Notes under the pieces: model-generated
What the model was told of the DNA's origin: nothing
Database searches by the model: none
Seen by the model: only the letters and a program-made list of their open reading frames with translations
Shown: piece by piece, positions 1 to 8,095 of the stretch
Layout: every line of letters begins with the position of its first letter
Position numbering within the stretch: the stretch's first letter is position 1
Translations under genes and position numbers: made by a program
Source of the DNA: an uncultured Cellvibrio sp.
Lineage (GTDB): Bacteria > Pseudomonadota > Gammaproteobacteria > Pseudomonadales > Cellvibrionaceae
Assembly (NCBI GenBank): GCA_946481095.1
Contig: CAMLML010000062.1
Location: 1 to 29,009 of the forward strand
DNA length: 29,009 nt
Direction of reading: 5' to 3'

Positions 1-3
1 TTT

Positions 4-161
4 ACCCCTCTCCCCTGCCCCTCTCCCACAAGGGGAGAGGGGAATTGGTTCTGTTCAAAGTTTTACCTGAACTCATTTCTTTCAAGCTTATCCATTTTTT
101 CCTTCAGAACTCAAAGCTGCTCCCTCTCCCTTGATGGGAGAGGGCTGGGGAGAGGGTGTTT
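4..161. repeat. Palindromic inverted-repeat element, copy 1
   Basis: First of three near-identical colinear elements in this window; it aligns base for base, without gaps, with 1954-2111. The left end has a perfect hairpin: CCCCTCTCCC at 18-27 pairs with GGGAGAGGGG at 33-42. The right end has another: CCCTCTCCC at 122-130 pairs with GGGAGAGGG at 136-144. The reverse complement of the right end (about 119-160) resembles the left end, so the whole unit is an imperfect inverted repeat with a variable ~75 bp middle. It may be cut by the window edge on the left. The right part overlaps the 3' end of the DUF559 gene. No target-site duplication is evident. Confidence 0.9.
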
Positions 162-507
162 TGCTTTGCAAAGCATTCCAAATTTCATCCAAGACATTTT
201 TTGTTTGCTTTGTTAACTGATGATTCCAAAATCGTAAAACGTTAAACCCTTGTTCCTTCAACCAGTAATCTCTATTTTCATCGTGACTTTTGTTCTCAAG
301 ATGCTGGGACCCATCCAACTCAATAATCAACTTTGCCTCATAACAAACAAAATCCACTATATATCTGGCAATAGGTTCCTGACGCTTGAATTTAAATCCT
401 GAGAATCGTTTTCCGCGTAAATAACGCCACAATTTTTCCTCGTATGGCGTTTGTGTTTTGCGAAGTTCTCTAGCTCTTTGTGCTGTCCAGGTTTTCAAAT
501 CATCCAT
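88..507 (-). CDS. DUF559 / Vsr-fold endonuclease-like protein
   Basis: A 139-residue protein of the DUF559 family, which shares the Vsr/restriction-endonuclease fold. Visible family features are TPYEEKLW (E24), RYIVDF (D52), a strongly conserved IIELDGSQH (E63, D65, H69), and the ending GFNVLRFWN near residues 87-95. E24, D52 and E63/D65 are the expected acidic metal-binding positions, so the nuclease core looks intact. Cellular function is not established for the family. The core ends near residue 114. Residues 117-139 (starting TPSPQPSPIKGEG) are translated from the right half of repeat copy 1, so the original stop was probably lost or replaced. It starts 11 bp after the thrC stop and probably shares the hom-thrC transcript. 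The assignment to the family is firm; any role in repeat movement is inference. Confidence 0.85.
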   Translation of the reverse strand: MDDLKTWTAQRARELRKTQTPYEEKLWRYLRGKRFSGFKFKRQEPIARYIVDFVCYEAKLIIELDGSQHLENKSHDENRDYWLKEQGFNVLRFWNHQLTKQTKNVLDEIWNALQSKTPSPQPSPIKGEGAALSSEGKNG

Positions 508-518
508 GATTTTCCGAT

Positions 519-1916
519 CTATTTCCTCACATTAGCCTTAATAAATTCCTGAACCTTTTTCAATTCCTGTGGCAGCACTGTGAAACGTTCTTCACGTTCA
601 AATAAATCTTTCATGTGATGCGGCAATGCCGGATCTTGATCTTGTCCTGCTTTGCGAACAGCTTCGGGGAATTTTGCCGGATGTGCAGTTGCCAAACACA
701 CCATGGGAATATCCTGACGACGACGGGTTTTGCGAGCAGCTTCAACACCAATTGCCGTGTGAGGATCAAGCAAGTAACCCGTGTTTTCAAATACATTCCG
801 AATCACATCAATAGTGACTTGATCGCTCACACCATAACTGGTGAACAATTCGCGTGCGCGTGAGAGTGCGGATTCTTTGAGAGTCATGCTGCCCGATTTG
901 AAATCGTCCATTAGCTGACGAATGGCATTGCCGTCGCGATCATATAAATCAAACAACATACGTTCGAAATTGCTCGACACCATAATATCCATACTGGGTG
1001 ACAAAGTATGTTGCAATTGATGTTTGCTGTGATCGTTGCTGCTGATGCAGCGATGCAAAATATCGTTGCTGTTGGTGGCAATCACTAATTGATCAATTGG
1101 CAAGCCCATTTTTTTCGCGAGATAACCTGCAAAAATATCACCGAAATTTCCAGTCGGAACAGAAAAAGCCACAGGCCGATGTGGAGAACCTAATGCGAGA
1201 CCTGCATAAAAATAATAAACAATTTGCGCCATGATGCGCGCCCAGTTGATTGAATTAACTGCAACCAACTGACGACCTTCTGGCAAAAAAGATTGATCAG
1301 CAAAACTGGCTTTCACCATATTTTGGCAATCGTCAAAATTACCTTTGAGTGCGATGTTAAACACATTTGGCGCTAACACACTGGTCATTTGACGACGTTG
1401 TACATCAGACACACGATTGTGCGGATGCATGATAAAAATATCGATGTTATCGCAACGGCGGCAACCTTCGATGGCAGCTGAACCTGTATCACCGGAGGTC
1501 GCACCCATCACCACTACTTTTTGATTGCGTTTTTTCAATAAATGATCAAGCAAGTGACCTAAAAATTGCAATGCAAAATCTTTAAACGCCAGTGTTGGAC
1601 CTTGAAACAATTCCAAAATCCATTCGTTGTGTGCAGTTTGCACCATGGGTGCAATCGCATCGTGACGAAAAGTTTCGTAAGCTTTGGCGATAATTGCTTT
1701 GAAATCAGCATCGCTAATCGCACCCGCGACAAACGGCTTCATTACATTAAAGGCTAAGTCTTGATAAGAAAGCCCTGCCCAGGATGCAATTTCTTCTTTG
1801 GAAAATTGCGGCAAGGTTTCGGGAACATAAAGCCCACCATCGGGTGCCAAACCTGTTAACACCACATCTTCAAAACTGAGTGCGGGCGCTTGGCCGCGAG
1901 TGCTGATGTATTTCAC
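519..1916 (-). CDS. thrC: Threonine synthase
   Basis: PLP-dependent enzyme converting O-phosphohomoserine to threonine, the last step of threonine synthesis, in the cytoplasm. The 465 residues match the usual length of bacterial class I threonine synthases. The N terminus (MKYISTRGQAPALSFEDVVL) is typical, PTLAFKDFALQ carries the PLP lysine K112, and GATSGDTGSAA is the phosphate-binding loop. The start codon is GTG, with AGG about 11 nt upstream. It follows hom in the same direction, separated by repeat copy 2; hom-thrC is a conserved pair in pseudomonads. The 3' neighbour is the DUF559 gene. Confidence 0.97.
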   Translation of the reverse strand: MKYISTRGQAPALSFEDVVLTGLAPDGGLYVPETLPQFSKEEIASWAGLSYQDLAFNVMKPFVAGAISDADFKAIIAKAYETFRHDAIAPMVQTAHNEWILELFQGPTLAFKDFALQFLGHLLDHLLKKRNQKVVVMGATSGDTGSAAIEGCRRCDNIDIFIMHPHNRVSDVQRRQMTSVLAPNVFNIALKGNFDDCQNMVKASFADQSFLPEGRQLVAVNSINWARIMAQIVYYFYAGLALGSPHRPVAFSVPTGNFGDIFAGYLAKKMGLPIDQLVIATNSNDILHRCISSNDHSKHQLQHTLSPSMDIMVSSNFERMLFDLYDRDGNAIRQLMDDFKSGSMTLKESALSRARELFTSYGVSDQVTIDVIRNVFENTGYLLDPHTAIGVEAARKTRRRQDIPMVCLATAHPAKFPEAVRKAGQDQDPALPHHMKDLFEREERFTVLPQELKKVQEFIKANVRK

Positions 1917-1953
1917 GATTGTTTAAACCTGTTAACTATATTGCAGATATTTT

Positions 1954-2111
1954 CCCCCTCTCCCCTGCCCCTCTCCCACAAGGGGAGAGGGGAATTGGTT
2001 CTGTTCGAATGATTACTTGAACTCGTATTTCTCAAGCTTATCTTCCATTTCTTTAAGAACTCAAATCTGCTCCCTCTCCCTTGATGGGAGAGGGCTGGGG
2101 AGAGGGTGTTT
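1954..2111. repeat. Palindromic inverted-repeat element, copy 2
   Basis: Same length and layout as copy 1, with both hairpin ends essentially identical and most differences in the middle (about 2007-2066). It fills nearly all of the hom-thrC spacer: its right end abuts the hom stop codon (2114-2116) within about 3 bp, and its left end is about 37 bp before the thrC start. Transcribed with hom-thrC, it would place a stable two-hairpin or one-long-stem RNA structure between the two cistrons. Confidence 0.9.
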
Positions 2112-2113
2112 GT

Positions 2114-3418
2114 TTACTTCAAACTCTCAACACGAATGCGCTGAACTTTACCGCTGATGCTATCCAAAGATTCGATGCTACGAATCGCAGCGGCCAATTT
2201 CTTTTCTTGCACAATGTTGGTCAACAAAATTAAGGGTACATTGGATTCGCCTTCTTTGGCTTCTTTTTGAATCATGGCTTCGATACTGATGCCGGAATCA
2301 CTCAAAATTGTCGCAATTTTTGAAAGCACACCGGGTTTGTCCAATACCAACATGCGCAAATAATTTGCACATTCAACATCATCAATTGGCAGAATCGGTT
2401 GTTCGGAAACAAATTCCGAACCGAAACCCAAGTAAGGTACGCGATTTTCCGGTGAAGCAGTCAAGGTGCGCGCAACATCAACAATATCGCCAACAATTGA
2501 TGATCCCGTTGGTTCGGCGCCTGCACCTGCACCGTAATAAAGTGTGGGGCCTACAGCGTCTCCTTTTACCAAAACAGCATTCATAACACCATCAACATTG
2601 GCGATTAAACGTTTTTCAGGAATTAATGTGGGATGCACACGCAATTCAATCCCTTTTGCTGTACGGCGAGCTATACCCAAACTTTTAATGCGGTAACCCA
2701 ACTCTTCCGCATAGGTGACATCTTCCGGTGCAATTTTGGTGATGCCTTCTGTAAACGCTTTATTCACATTTAGCGGGATACCGAATGCAAGCGAAGCAAG
2801 AATCACTAATTTATGTGCAGCATCTATGCCTTCCACATCAAAAGTAGGATCAGCTTCTGCATAACCCAATGCTTGCGCTTCTTTTAATACGTCATCAAAT
2901 GAACGACCTTTGTCGCGCATTTCCGTGAGAATAAAATTACCTGTGCCGTTAATAATGCCCGCTAACCATTCAATGCGATTGGCAGCCAAACCTTCACGAA
3001 TCGATTTAATAATTGGAATACCACCGGCAACAGCCGCTTCAAACGCCACTGTGACTCCACGTGCTTTGGCTGCAGCAAAAATTTCGTTACCGTGATGTGC
3101 AATCAGCGCTTTGTTGGCGGTAACAACATGTTTTCCGTTTTCGATGGCTTTGAACACCAGATCTTTTGCGATCGTAGTTCCACCAATAACTTCGACCACA
3201 ATATCAACATCGGGATTATTGACCACATCAAAAATATCGCGAGTGACTTGATAACAGGATGTATCGCAATTGGGGTTGTCGCGACGCGCACCAATTTGCG
3301 CAATGGAAATATCACAACCGGAACGGGCATTAATCATGTCTTTGTTGCGTGTGAGTATATTAACTGCCCCACTGCCAACGGTGCCAAGACCGCAAATACC
3401 TACTCTTACCGGTTTCAA
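2114..3418 (-). CDS. hom: Homoserine dehydrogenase
   Basis: Reduces aspartate semialdehyde to homoserine, the branch point to threonine and methionine; monofunctional enzyme of 434 residues. The N-terminal Rossmann motif GICGLGTVGSG lies at about residues 8-18, the central catalytic domain includes AGIINGTGNFILTEM, and a C-terminal ACT domain begins near LRMLVLDKPGVLSKIA, consistent with amino-acid feedback control. The start is TTG at 3418-3416, supported by AGAGGA 7 nt upstream and by the protein beginning directly with the dinucleotide-binding strand; I see no better start. It follows the terminator after dsbC, so it probably has its own promoter in the short 3419-3462 spacer. Its partner thrC is downstream. 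Confidence 0.97.
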   Translation of the reverse strand: MKPVRVGICGLGTVGSGAVNILTRNKDMINARSGCDISIAQIGARRDNPNCDTSCYQVTRDIFDVVNNPDVDIVVEVIGGTTIAKDLVFKAIENGKHVVTANKALIAHHGNEIFAAAKARGVTVAFEAAVAGGIPIIKSIREGLAANRIEWLAGIINGTGNFILTEMRDKGRSFDDVLKEAQALGYAEADPTFDVEGIDAAHKLVILASLAFGIPLNVNKAFTEGITKIAPEDVTYAEELGYRIKSLGIARRTAKGIELRVHPTLIPEKRLIANVDGVMNAVLVKGDAVGPTLYYGAGAGAEPTGSSIVGDIVDVARTLTASPENRVPYLGFGSEFVSEQPILPIDDVECANYLRMLVLDKPGVLSKIATILSDSGISIEAMIQKEAKEGESNVPLILLTNIVQEKKLAAAIRSIESLDSISGKVQRIRVESLK

Positions 3419-3462
3419 AATACTGTCCTCTCAAAAAGGTGATTATAAAAAGGGAATCCCAT

Positions 3463-3495
3463 AAAAAAGACGGCCACCATACTCATGGTGGCCGT
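3463..3495 (-). terminator. Rho-independent terminator after dsbC
   Basis: A perfect 11-bp stem, ACGGCCACCAT (3470-3480) with ATGGTGGCCGT (3485-3495) and a 4-nt loop. Read on the minus strand it is followed by CTTTTTTAT. It lies 24 bp past the dsbC stop, separating xerD-dsbC from hom-thrC. Confidence 0.9.
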
Positions 3496-3518
3496 GGGTG
3501 TCAATTCTGATTAAAACC

Positions 3519-4310
3519 TTAAATACCGAGCTTTTTAGCCATATCTTCCGGTGGGATATAACCCAGTTCCATAGTGCCATCGGCAAACAACAAGGCAGGG
3601 GTGGCGTTAACGCCCATACGGCCACCCAATTCAAATTGTTTGGCGACTGGATTATCACAACTCAGATTCGGGATGGATTCATTGTTTTTTACTTTTGTCA
3701 AAGCAGCTTTGGGATCTTTTGCACACCAGGCAGAAATCAATTTGTCAGCTGATGGACTGGGAATACCTGCACGAGGGAAAGCCAGATATCGAACTTCAAT
3801 CCCCAAGTCGTTATAGCCAGGCTTATCTACACCACCTTCATTGTATGTATGCATTTGCGAATGCAATTTTCTACAGTATCCACAATCAACATCCGTGAAC
3901 ACATAAACAACAGCTTTGGTTTTGGCTTTGGGTTTAAAAATAATGCTTTGTTTGGGATCTATAGAAGCAACAGATTTTTTTCGCTCTTCAAGTTGTGCGG
4001 GATCCTGCCAACGTTCAAAACCGTTGCTACCTATTACATAAGCTTCACCCATTAAAAAGTGTTGGCCATCCGCTGTTGCATAAATTACAGGGCCACCCGA
4101 TATCTGAATTTGATACAGCCCGCCAAAAGGTGATTTACGAGGTTGCCCGAAATTGATATCCGGACGCGCCTGTTGGAGTTTTTGCAATATGATTTCTTCA
4201 GGAGACGAGCGTTTTAACAGAGCACCCGATTCTGATTGTGCGAAAGATGATGCGCCTGTCACCAGCATCAACCCGCTAAAAAATACAGAAAATAACAATT
4301 TTTTATTCAT
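3519..4310 (-). CDS. dsbC: Thiol:disulfide interchange protein DsbC
   Basis: Periplasmic disulfide isomerase of 263 residues. A signal peptide spans about residues 1-24 (MNKKLLFSVFFSGLMLV..., cleavage near SSFA/QSE). The N-terminal dimerisation domain is followed by a thioredoxin-fold domain with active site CGYC at 143-146 and the cis-proline TP at 237-238. A second cysteine pair (C196, C218) corresponds to the structural disulfide known in DsbC. It lies 17 bp after xerD in the same orientation; xerD-dsbC-hom-thrC is a conserved order in pseudomonads. The terminator at 3463-3495 closes the unit. Confidence 0.97.
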   Translation of the reverse strand: MNKKLLFSVFFSGLMLVTGASSFAQSESGALLKRSSPEEIILQKLQQARPDINFGQPRKSPFGGLYQIQISGGPVIYATADGQHFLMGEAYVIGSNGFERWQDPAQLEERKKSVASIDPKQSIIFKPKAKTKAVVYVFTDVDCGYCRKLHSQMHTYNEGGVDKPGYNDLGIEVRYLAFPRAGIPSPSADKLISAWCAKDPKAALTKVKNNESIPNLSCDNPVAKQFELGGRMGVNATPALLFADGTMELGYIPPEDMAKKLGI

Positions 4311-4327
4311 ATAAAGTTCCTGACTGA

Positions 4328-5221
4328 TTAACCACGCGGATGATGCGCCGCATGTTGTTCTTTCATTCGCGCACGCGCGACGTGAGTGTAAATTTGTGTC
4401 GTGGATAAATCACTATGCCCCAACAGCAATTGTACGACACGCAAGTCCGCCCCATGGTTCAATAAATGAGTGGCAAAAGCGTGGCGCAGTGTATGGGGAG
4501 AGAGTGGCTTTTGTATAGCAGCAACTGCAGCCCAATGCTTGATCCTATGCCAAAATGTTTGACGAGTCATAGACTGCGCCCGATTGCTGGGAAACAAAAT
4601 ATCATTGGGTTGATGATTTAACAGGACTGGTCTCGACTCCCGTAAATATCGATCCAACCAAACAGCCGCTTCATCCCCCATAGGAATTAACCTTTCTTTA
4701 CTGCCCTTTCCCATCACACGAATTACATTTTGCCGCAAATTGATTTGCGGAACTGTTAACTCCACCAACTCTGTGACCCGCAAACCACATGCGTAAAGTA
4801 ATTCCAGCATGGTTTTATCTCGCAAACCTATTGGGTCTTCAATATCGGGAGCCGCCAATAAATTTTCAACATCGGTTTCACTGAGTGTTTTGGGTAAAGC
4901 GGCGGGCAGTTTGGGGTTATCAATTAAAGCAACAGGGTTATGGTTTAATAAATTTTCACGCAAACAAAATCGATAAAATCCGCGTAAGCAAGATAAAAAG
5001 CGCGCGGTTGATCGACTGGAAATTTTTTGTTGCAAACGTTTGGCGAGATAAATTTGTACATCCGAAGATTCAACTGCAAGCAAAGTTTTCGATTCAGATT
5101 CCAACCAATCAGAAAACTGCTGCAGATCACGCCCGTAAGATTCGCGTGAATGTTGACTCAAACCTTTTTCGAGCCAGAGGCTATCGAGGAATTCGTTGAT
5201 GAGTTGTTGGTTTGGAGTCAC
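4328..5221 (-). CDS. xerD: Site-specific tyrosine recombinase XerD
   Basis: Chromosome-dimer resolution recombinase that acts with XerC at dif. From the GTG at 5221-5219 the protein is 297 residues, the usual XerD length. The tyrosine-recombinase residues align: R148 (CGLRVTEL), K172 (GKGSKERLIP), H243 and R246 (SPHTLRHAF), H269 (LLGHSDL) and Y278 (TQIYTHV). The frame stays open to a TTG at 5308, but those 29 extra codons, including SPLPLWERGRGEG, are translated repeat copy 3 and are foreign to the family. The element end supplies a purine-rich GGGGAGAGGGGG just before the GTG. An annotation starting at 5308 should be treated with suspicion. dsbC follows in the same operon. Confidence 0.95.
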   Translation of the reverse strand: MTPNQQLINEFLDSLWLEKGLSQHSRESYGRDLQQFSDWLESESKTLLAVESSDVQIYLAKRLQQKISSRSTARFLSCLRGFYRFCLRENLLNHNPVALIDNPKLPAALPKTLSETDVENLLAAPDIEDPIGLRDKTMLELLYACGLRVTELVELTVPQINLRQNVIRVMGKGSKERLIPMGDEAAVWLDRYLRESRPVLLNHQPNDILFPSNRAQSMTRQTFWHRIKHWAAVAAIQKPLSPHTLRHAFATHLLNHGADLRVVQLLLGHSDLSTTQIYTHVARARMKEQHAAHHPRG

Positions 5222-5226
5222 AAGCA

Positions 5227-5377
5227 CCCCCTCTCCCCTGCCCCTCTCCCACAAGGGGAGAGGGGAATTGGTTTTGTTCAAAATCTTATTTGAACTCGCA
5301 TTTATCAAAACTTCTTATTTCGGAGGCACTATCTGCTCCCTCTCCCTTGATGGGAGAGGGTTGGGGAGAGGGTGTTT
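5227..5377. repeat. Palindromic inverted-repeat element, copy 3
   Basis: Same ends as copies 1 and 2: left hairpin with the ACAAG loop and right hairpin with the TTGAT loop. The middle is more diverged and about 7 bp shorter. Its right end lies about 5 bp after the trpA stop (5382-5384) and its left end about 5 bp before the preferred xerD GTG, so it makes up essentially the whole trpA-xerD spacer. Confidence 0.9.
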
Positions 5378-5381
5378 TGAT

Positions 5382-6182
5382 TCAAATCGCCCGACGAATC
5401 CCACTCACAATCTCACCCACTGCATTCGCAATTTCAGCAGCAGAATTTTTTTCCATTTGCCCCATCTTGTCGACGAGAACACTGCCGATCACAACACCAT
5501 CGGCTAATTCTGCAATGGCTTTTGCAGTGGCAGGATCTTTAATACCGAAGCCAACACACAAAGGCAGATCGGTTAATTCGCCAAATGCATTGAGTTTTTG
5601 TTTTACGTCGGCGACATCCAAATGGCCTGCACCGGTAACGCCTTTTAATGACACGTAATATAAAAATCCACTTGCGTGTGCAGCAATTTTTTTCGCGCGA
5701 TCAACGGTAGTCGTAGGAGCCAGCAAGAAAATATTATCCAGGCCGTTTGCATCCAATTCTTTTTTCAGATCAACCACTTCTTCGGGCGGCAGGTCGACAG
5801 TTAACAAACCATCAACACCCGCTTCGGCAGCGGCTTTAGCAAATGCAGAGTAACCGAAACGTTCGATTGGGTTAGCGTAACCCATCAACACAATGGGTGT
5901 CGTTTGATTGGTTTGGCGAAAAGTTTTTACCAATTCCAGCGTGCCTTTCAAACTGGTGTGATGCACTAATGCGCGCTCATGACCTTTTTGAATCACCGGG
6001 CCCTCGGCCATTGGATCAGAAAAAGGAACGCCTAATTCGATGATATCCACACCCTGCTCCACCATTTTGTGCAGAGTAGGCAGAGTGGCTTCTGGAAAGG
6101 GATCACCATTAACAACGTAAGCGACGAGAATTTTTTTTCCTGCTTTTTGTGCAGCCGATAAATGTTGCTGAATACGACTCAT
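5382..6182 (-). CDS. trpA: Tryptophan synthase alpha subunit
   Basis: Cleaves indole-3-glycerol phosphate and passes indole to the TrpB active site; 266 residues, TIM barrel. The catalytic glutamate E49 is in VDIIELGVPFSDP. The second catalytic acid of the Salmonella enzyme, Asp60 in the ADGP motif, is a glutamate here (MAEGPVIQ, residues 58-65; codon GAG at about 6004). Other family motifs are normal: GYANPIERFG, a GLLTVDLPPEE loop, GVTGAG and GFGIKDP. The ATG start has AGGA five bases upstream. It is 12 bp after trpB, giving trpF-trpB-trpA in one operon. Confidence 0.97.
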   Translation of the reverse strand: MSRIQQHLSAAQKAGKKILVAYVVNGDPFPEATLPTLHKMVEQGVDIIELGVPFSDPMAEGPVIQKGHERALVHHTSLKGTLELVKTFRQTNQTTPIVLMGYANPIERFGYSAFAKAAAEAGVDGLLTVDLPPEEVVDLKKELDANGLDNIFLLAPTTTVDRAKKIAAHASGFLYYVSLKGVTGAGHLDVADVKQKLNAFGELTDLPLCVGFGIKDPATAKAIAELADGVVIGSVLVDKMGQMEKNSAAEIANAVGEIVSGIRRAI

Positions 6183-6194
6183 GAATGTCCTGCC

Positions 6195-7421
6195 TTAAAC
6201 AGTAATGCCGTCGAGCGCGGCCACTGTCAGAATATCTTTGTCACCACGACCAGAAAGGTTGGCGATTATTATTTCGTCTTTGCCCATTTGCGGCGCGAGT
6301 TTTTCAACGTAAGCCATAGCGTGCGCTGATTCAAGCGCGGGCATAATGCCTTCAGTCAAGGTCAATTTGCGGAACGCAGCCAAAGCTTCATCGTCATTGA
6401 TCGCAACATAATTAACGCGACCAATATCTTTTAACCATGAATGTTCAGGGCCAACGCCAGGATAATCCAAACCGGCAGACACAGAATGGGTTTCGATAAT
6501 CTGGCCGTTTTCATCTTCCATAAGATAAGTGCGCGTGCCGTGCAATACACCTGGAATACCGCGATTGAGTGGCGCTGCGTGTTTACCAGATTCAAGCCCC
6601 AAACCGCCCGCTTCAACACCGTACATTTTCACGGATTTATCAGTCAGGAATGGATGGAATAAACCAATTGCATTTGAACCGCCACCAACACAAGCAACCA
6701 AGGCATCTGGCAATTTACCGGTTTGATCCAAACATTGTTGACGCGCTTCACGGCCAATTACGCATTGGAAATCGCGCACTAATTCGGGATAGGGATGTGG
6801 ACCTGCTGCGGTACCGATAATGTAAAAAGTATCATCGACATTGGTCGCCCAATCGCGCATGGCTTCGTTCATTGCATCTTTCAAGGTGCGCGAACCGGAG
6901 GTGACTGGAAATACTTCTGCGCCCAACAATTTCATGCGATACACATTCAATGCCTGACGCTTTACATCTTCAGCGCCCATGTAAACACGACATTGCAAAC
7001 CCAAACGCGCAGCAACTGTAGCTGTCGCCACGCCGTGCTGACCTGCACCGGTTTCGGCGATTACACGTTTTTTGCCGGTGAATTTTGCCAGCAGTGCTTG
7101 GCCAATAGTGTTGTTTACTTTGTGCGCACCAGTGTGATTGAGATCTTCACGCTTCAGAAAAATTTTGGCTCCGCCCAATTCGCGGGTCCAACGTTCTGCA
7201 AAATAGAGAGGTGAAGGACGGCCAACGTAATGAGCCAAATCCTTATCAAATTCGGCTTGAAAGCTTGGATCATCTTTCAAGCGGTAATAAATATCTTCCA
7301 GTTCATCAAGCGCGTGAATCAAGGTTTCGGATACAAATCGTCCACCAAAAATGCCAAAACGCCCTTCTTCATCAGGAAAATGTTTGTAATCAATCGCATC
7401 CAGATTTTGTTTGGTATTCAC
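6195..7421 (-). CDS. trpB: Tryptophan synthase beta subunit
   Basis: PLP enzyme condensing indole with serine to tryptophan; partner of TrpA. From GTG 7421 it is 408 residues, close to the family norm. The N-terminal [17 protein letters not shown] is typical, HTGAHKVNN carries the PLP lysine (K101), AETGAGQHG the catalytic glutamate (E123), and [10 protein letters not shown] the phosphate loop. The frame is open to an ATG at 7475, but that start would overlap trpF by 38 bp, lacks family similarity and has no clear ribosome site. The GTG has AGGTGA 7 nt upstream and follows the trpF stop by 16 bp. Confidence 0.96.
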   Translation of the reverse strand: MNTKQNLDAIDYKHFPDEEGRFGIFGGRFVSETLIHALDELEDIYYRLKDDPSFQAEFDKDLAHYVGRPSPLYFAERWTRELGGAKIFLKREDLNHTGAHKVNNTIGQALLAKFTGKKRVIAETGAGQHGVATATVAARLGLQCRVYMGAEDVKRQALNVYRMKLLGAEVFPVTSGSRTLKDAMNEAMRDWATNVDDTFYIIGTAAGPHPYPELVRDFQCVIGREARQQCLDQTGKLPDALVACVGGGSNAIGLFHPFLTDKSVKMYGVEAGGLGLESGKHAAPLNRGIPGVLHGTRTYLMEDENGQIIETHSVSAGLDYPGVGPEHSWLKDIGRVNYVAINDDEALAAFRKLTLTEGIMPALESAHAMAYVEKLAPQMGKDEIIIANLSGRGDKDILTVAALDGITV

Positions 7422-7437
7422 AATCGCTTCACCTGTT

Positions 7438-8067
7438 TTATCCCGCCGTGCTGCGGGCATTTCGAATAAACGCACGAACTTTGTCAGGGTCTTTTACGCC
7501 GGGCGCTGATTCTACACCACCGCTGACATCAACCCCATAAATTCTTGTTGCCAAAACCGCTTGAGCAACGTTGTCTGGTGTGAGCCCACCCGCCAGCACA
7601 ATCGGCATGGAGCAATTTACCGGCACTCTTGCCCAATCAAAGGTATCACCCGTTCCGCCGGGAACACCGGGTTTGTAGGCATCCAACAAAATCCCCACTG
7701 CCGATGAATAAGCATCAATCGCCTGAAGCGGATCAAGTTCAGGACGCATACGCAAGGCTTTCAGGTAAGGTCTGTTGAATGACTCGCAATATTCGCGAGT
7801 TTCGTCCCCATGAAATTGCAATAAATGCAAAGGCACCTTCTGCAATACGCGATTCACCTCGGCTGGATCAGCATCTACAAATAATCCTGCGACAGTGACA
7901 AACGGCCCGACCGCCAAAGCAATTTCTCGAGCCATGTCGACTGACACAAATCGCGGGCTTTTGGGATAAAAATTCAGACCTATAGCATCGACGCCCGCAT
8001 CCAACAAAGTGAGCGCATCTTCGACTCGGGTAATACCGCAGATTTTAATTCGCATATTGGAAGGCAT
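7438..8067 (-). CDS. trpF: Phosphoribosylanthranilate isomerase
   Basis: Third-from-last enzyme of tryptophan synthesis; 209-residue TIM barrel. The N-terminal RIKICGITR holds the catalytic cysteine (C10), and DVSGGVE near the C terminus holds the catalytic aspartate. The start could be M1 or M5 ([10 protein letters not shown]); both have weak ribosome sites, so the longer form is given. The order truA-trpF is the pseudomonad order; here trpF is followed by trpB and trpA rather than accD. Confidence 0.96.
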   Translation of the reverse strand: MPSNMRIKICGITRVEDALTLLDAGVDAIGLNFYPKSPRFVSVDMAREIALAVGPFVTVAGLFVDADPAEVNRVLQKVPLHLLQFHGDETREYCESFNRPYLKALRMRPELDPLQAIDAYSSAVGILLDAYKPGVPGGTGDTFDWARVPVNCSMPIVLAGGLTPDNVAQAVLATRIYGVDVSGGVESAPGVKDPDKVRAFIRNARSTAG

Positions 8068-8095
8068 AACATTAACTCAAAATCAAAATCCGATA

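Noticed and set aside
7422..7475. Longer trpB start at 7475
   Set aside because: It would overlap trpF by 38 bp with no ribosome site; the GTG at 7421 has AGGTGA at the right distance.
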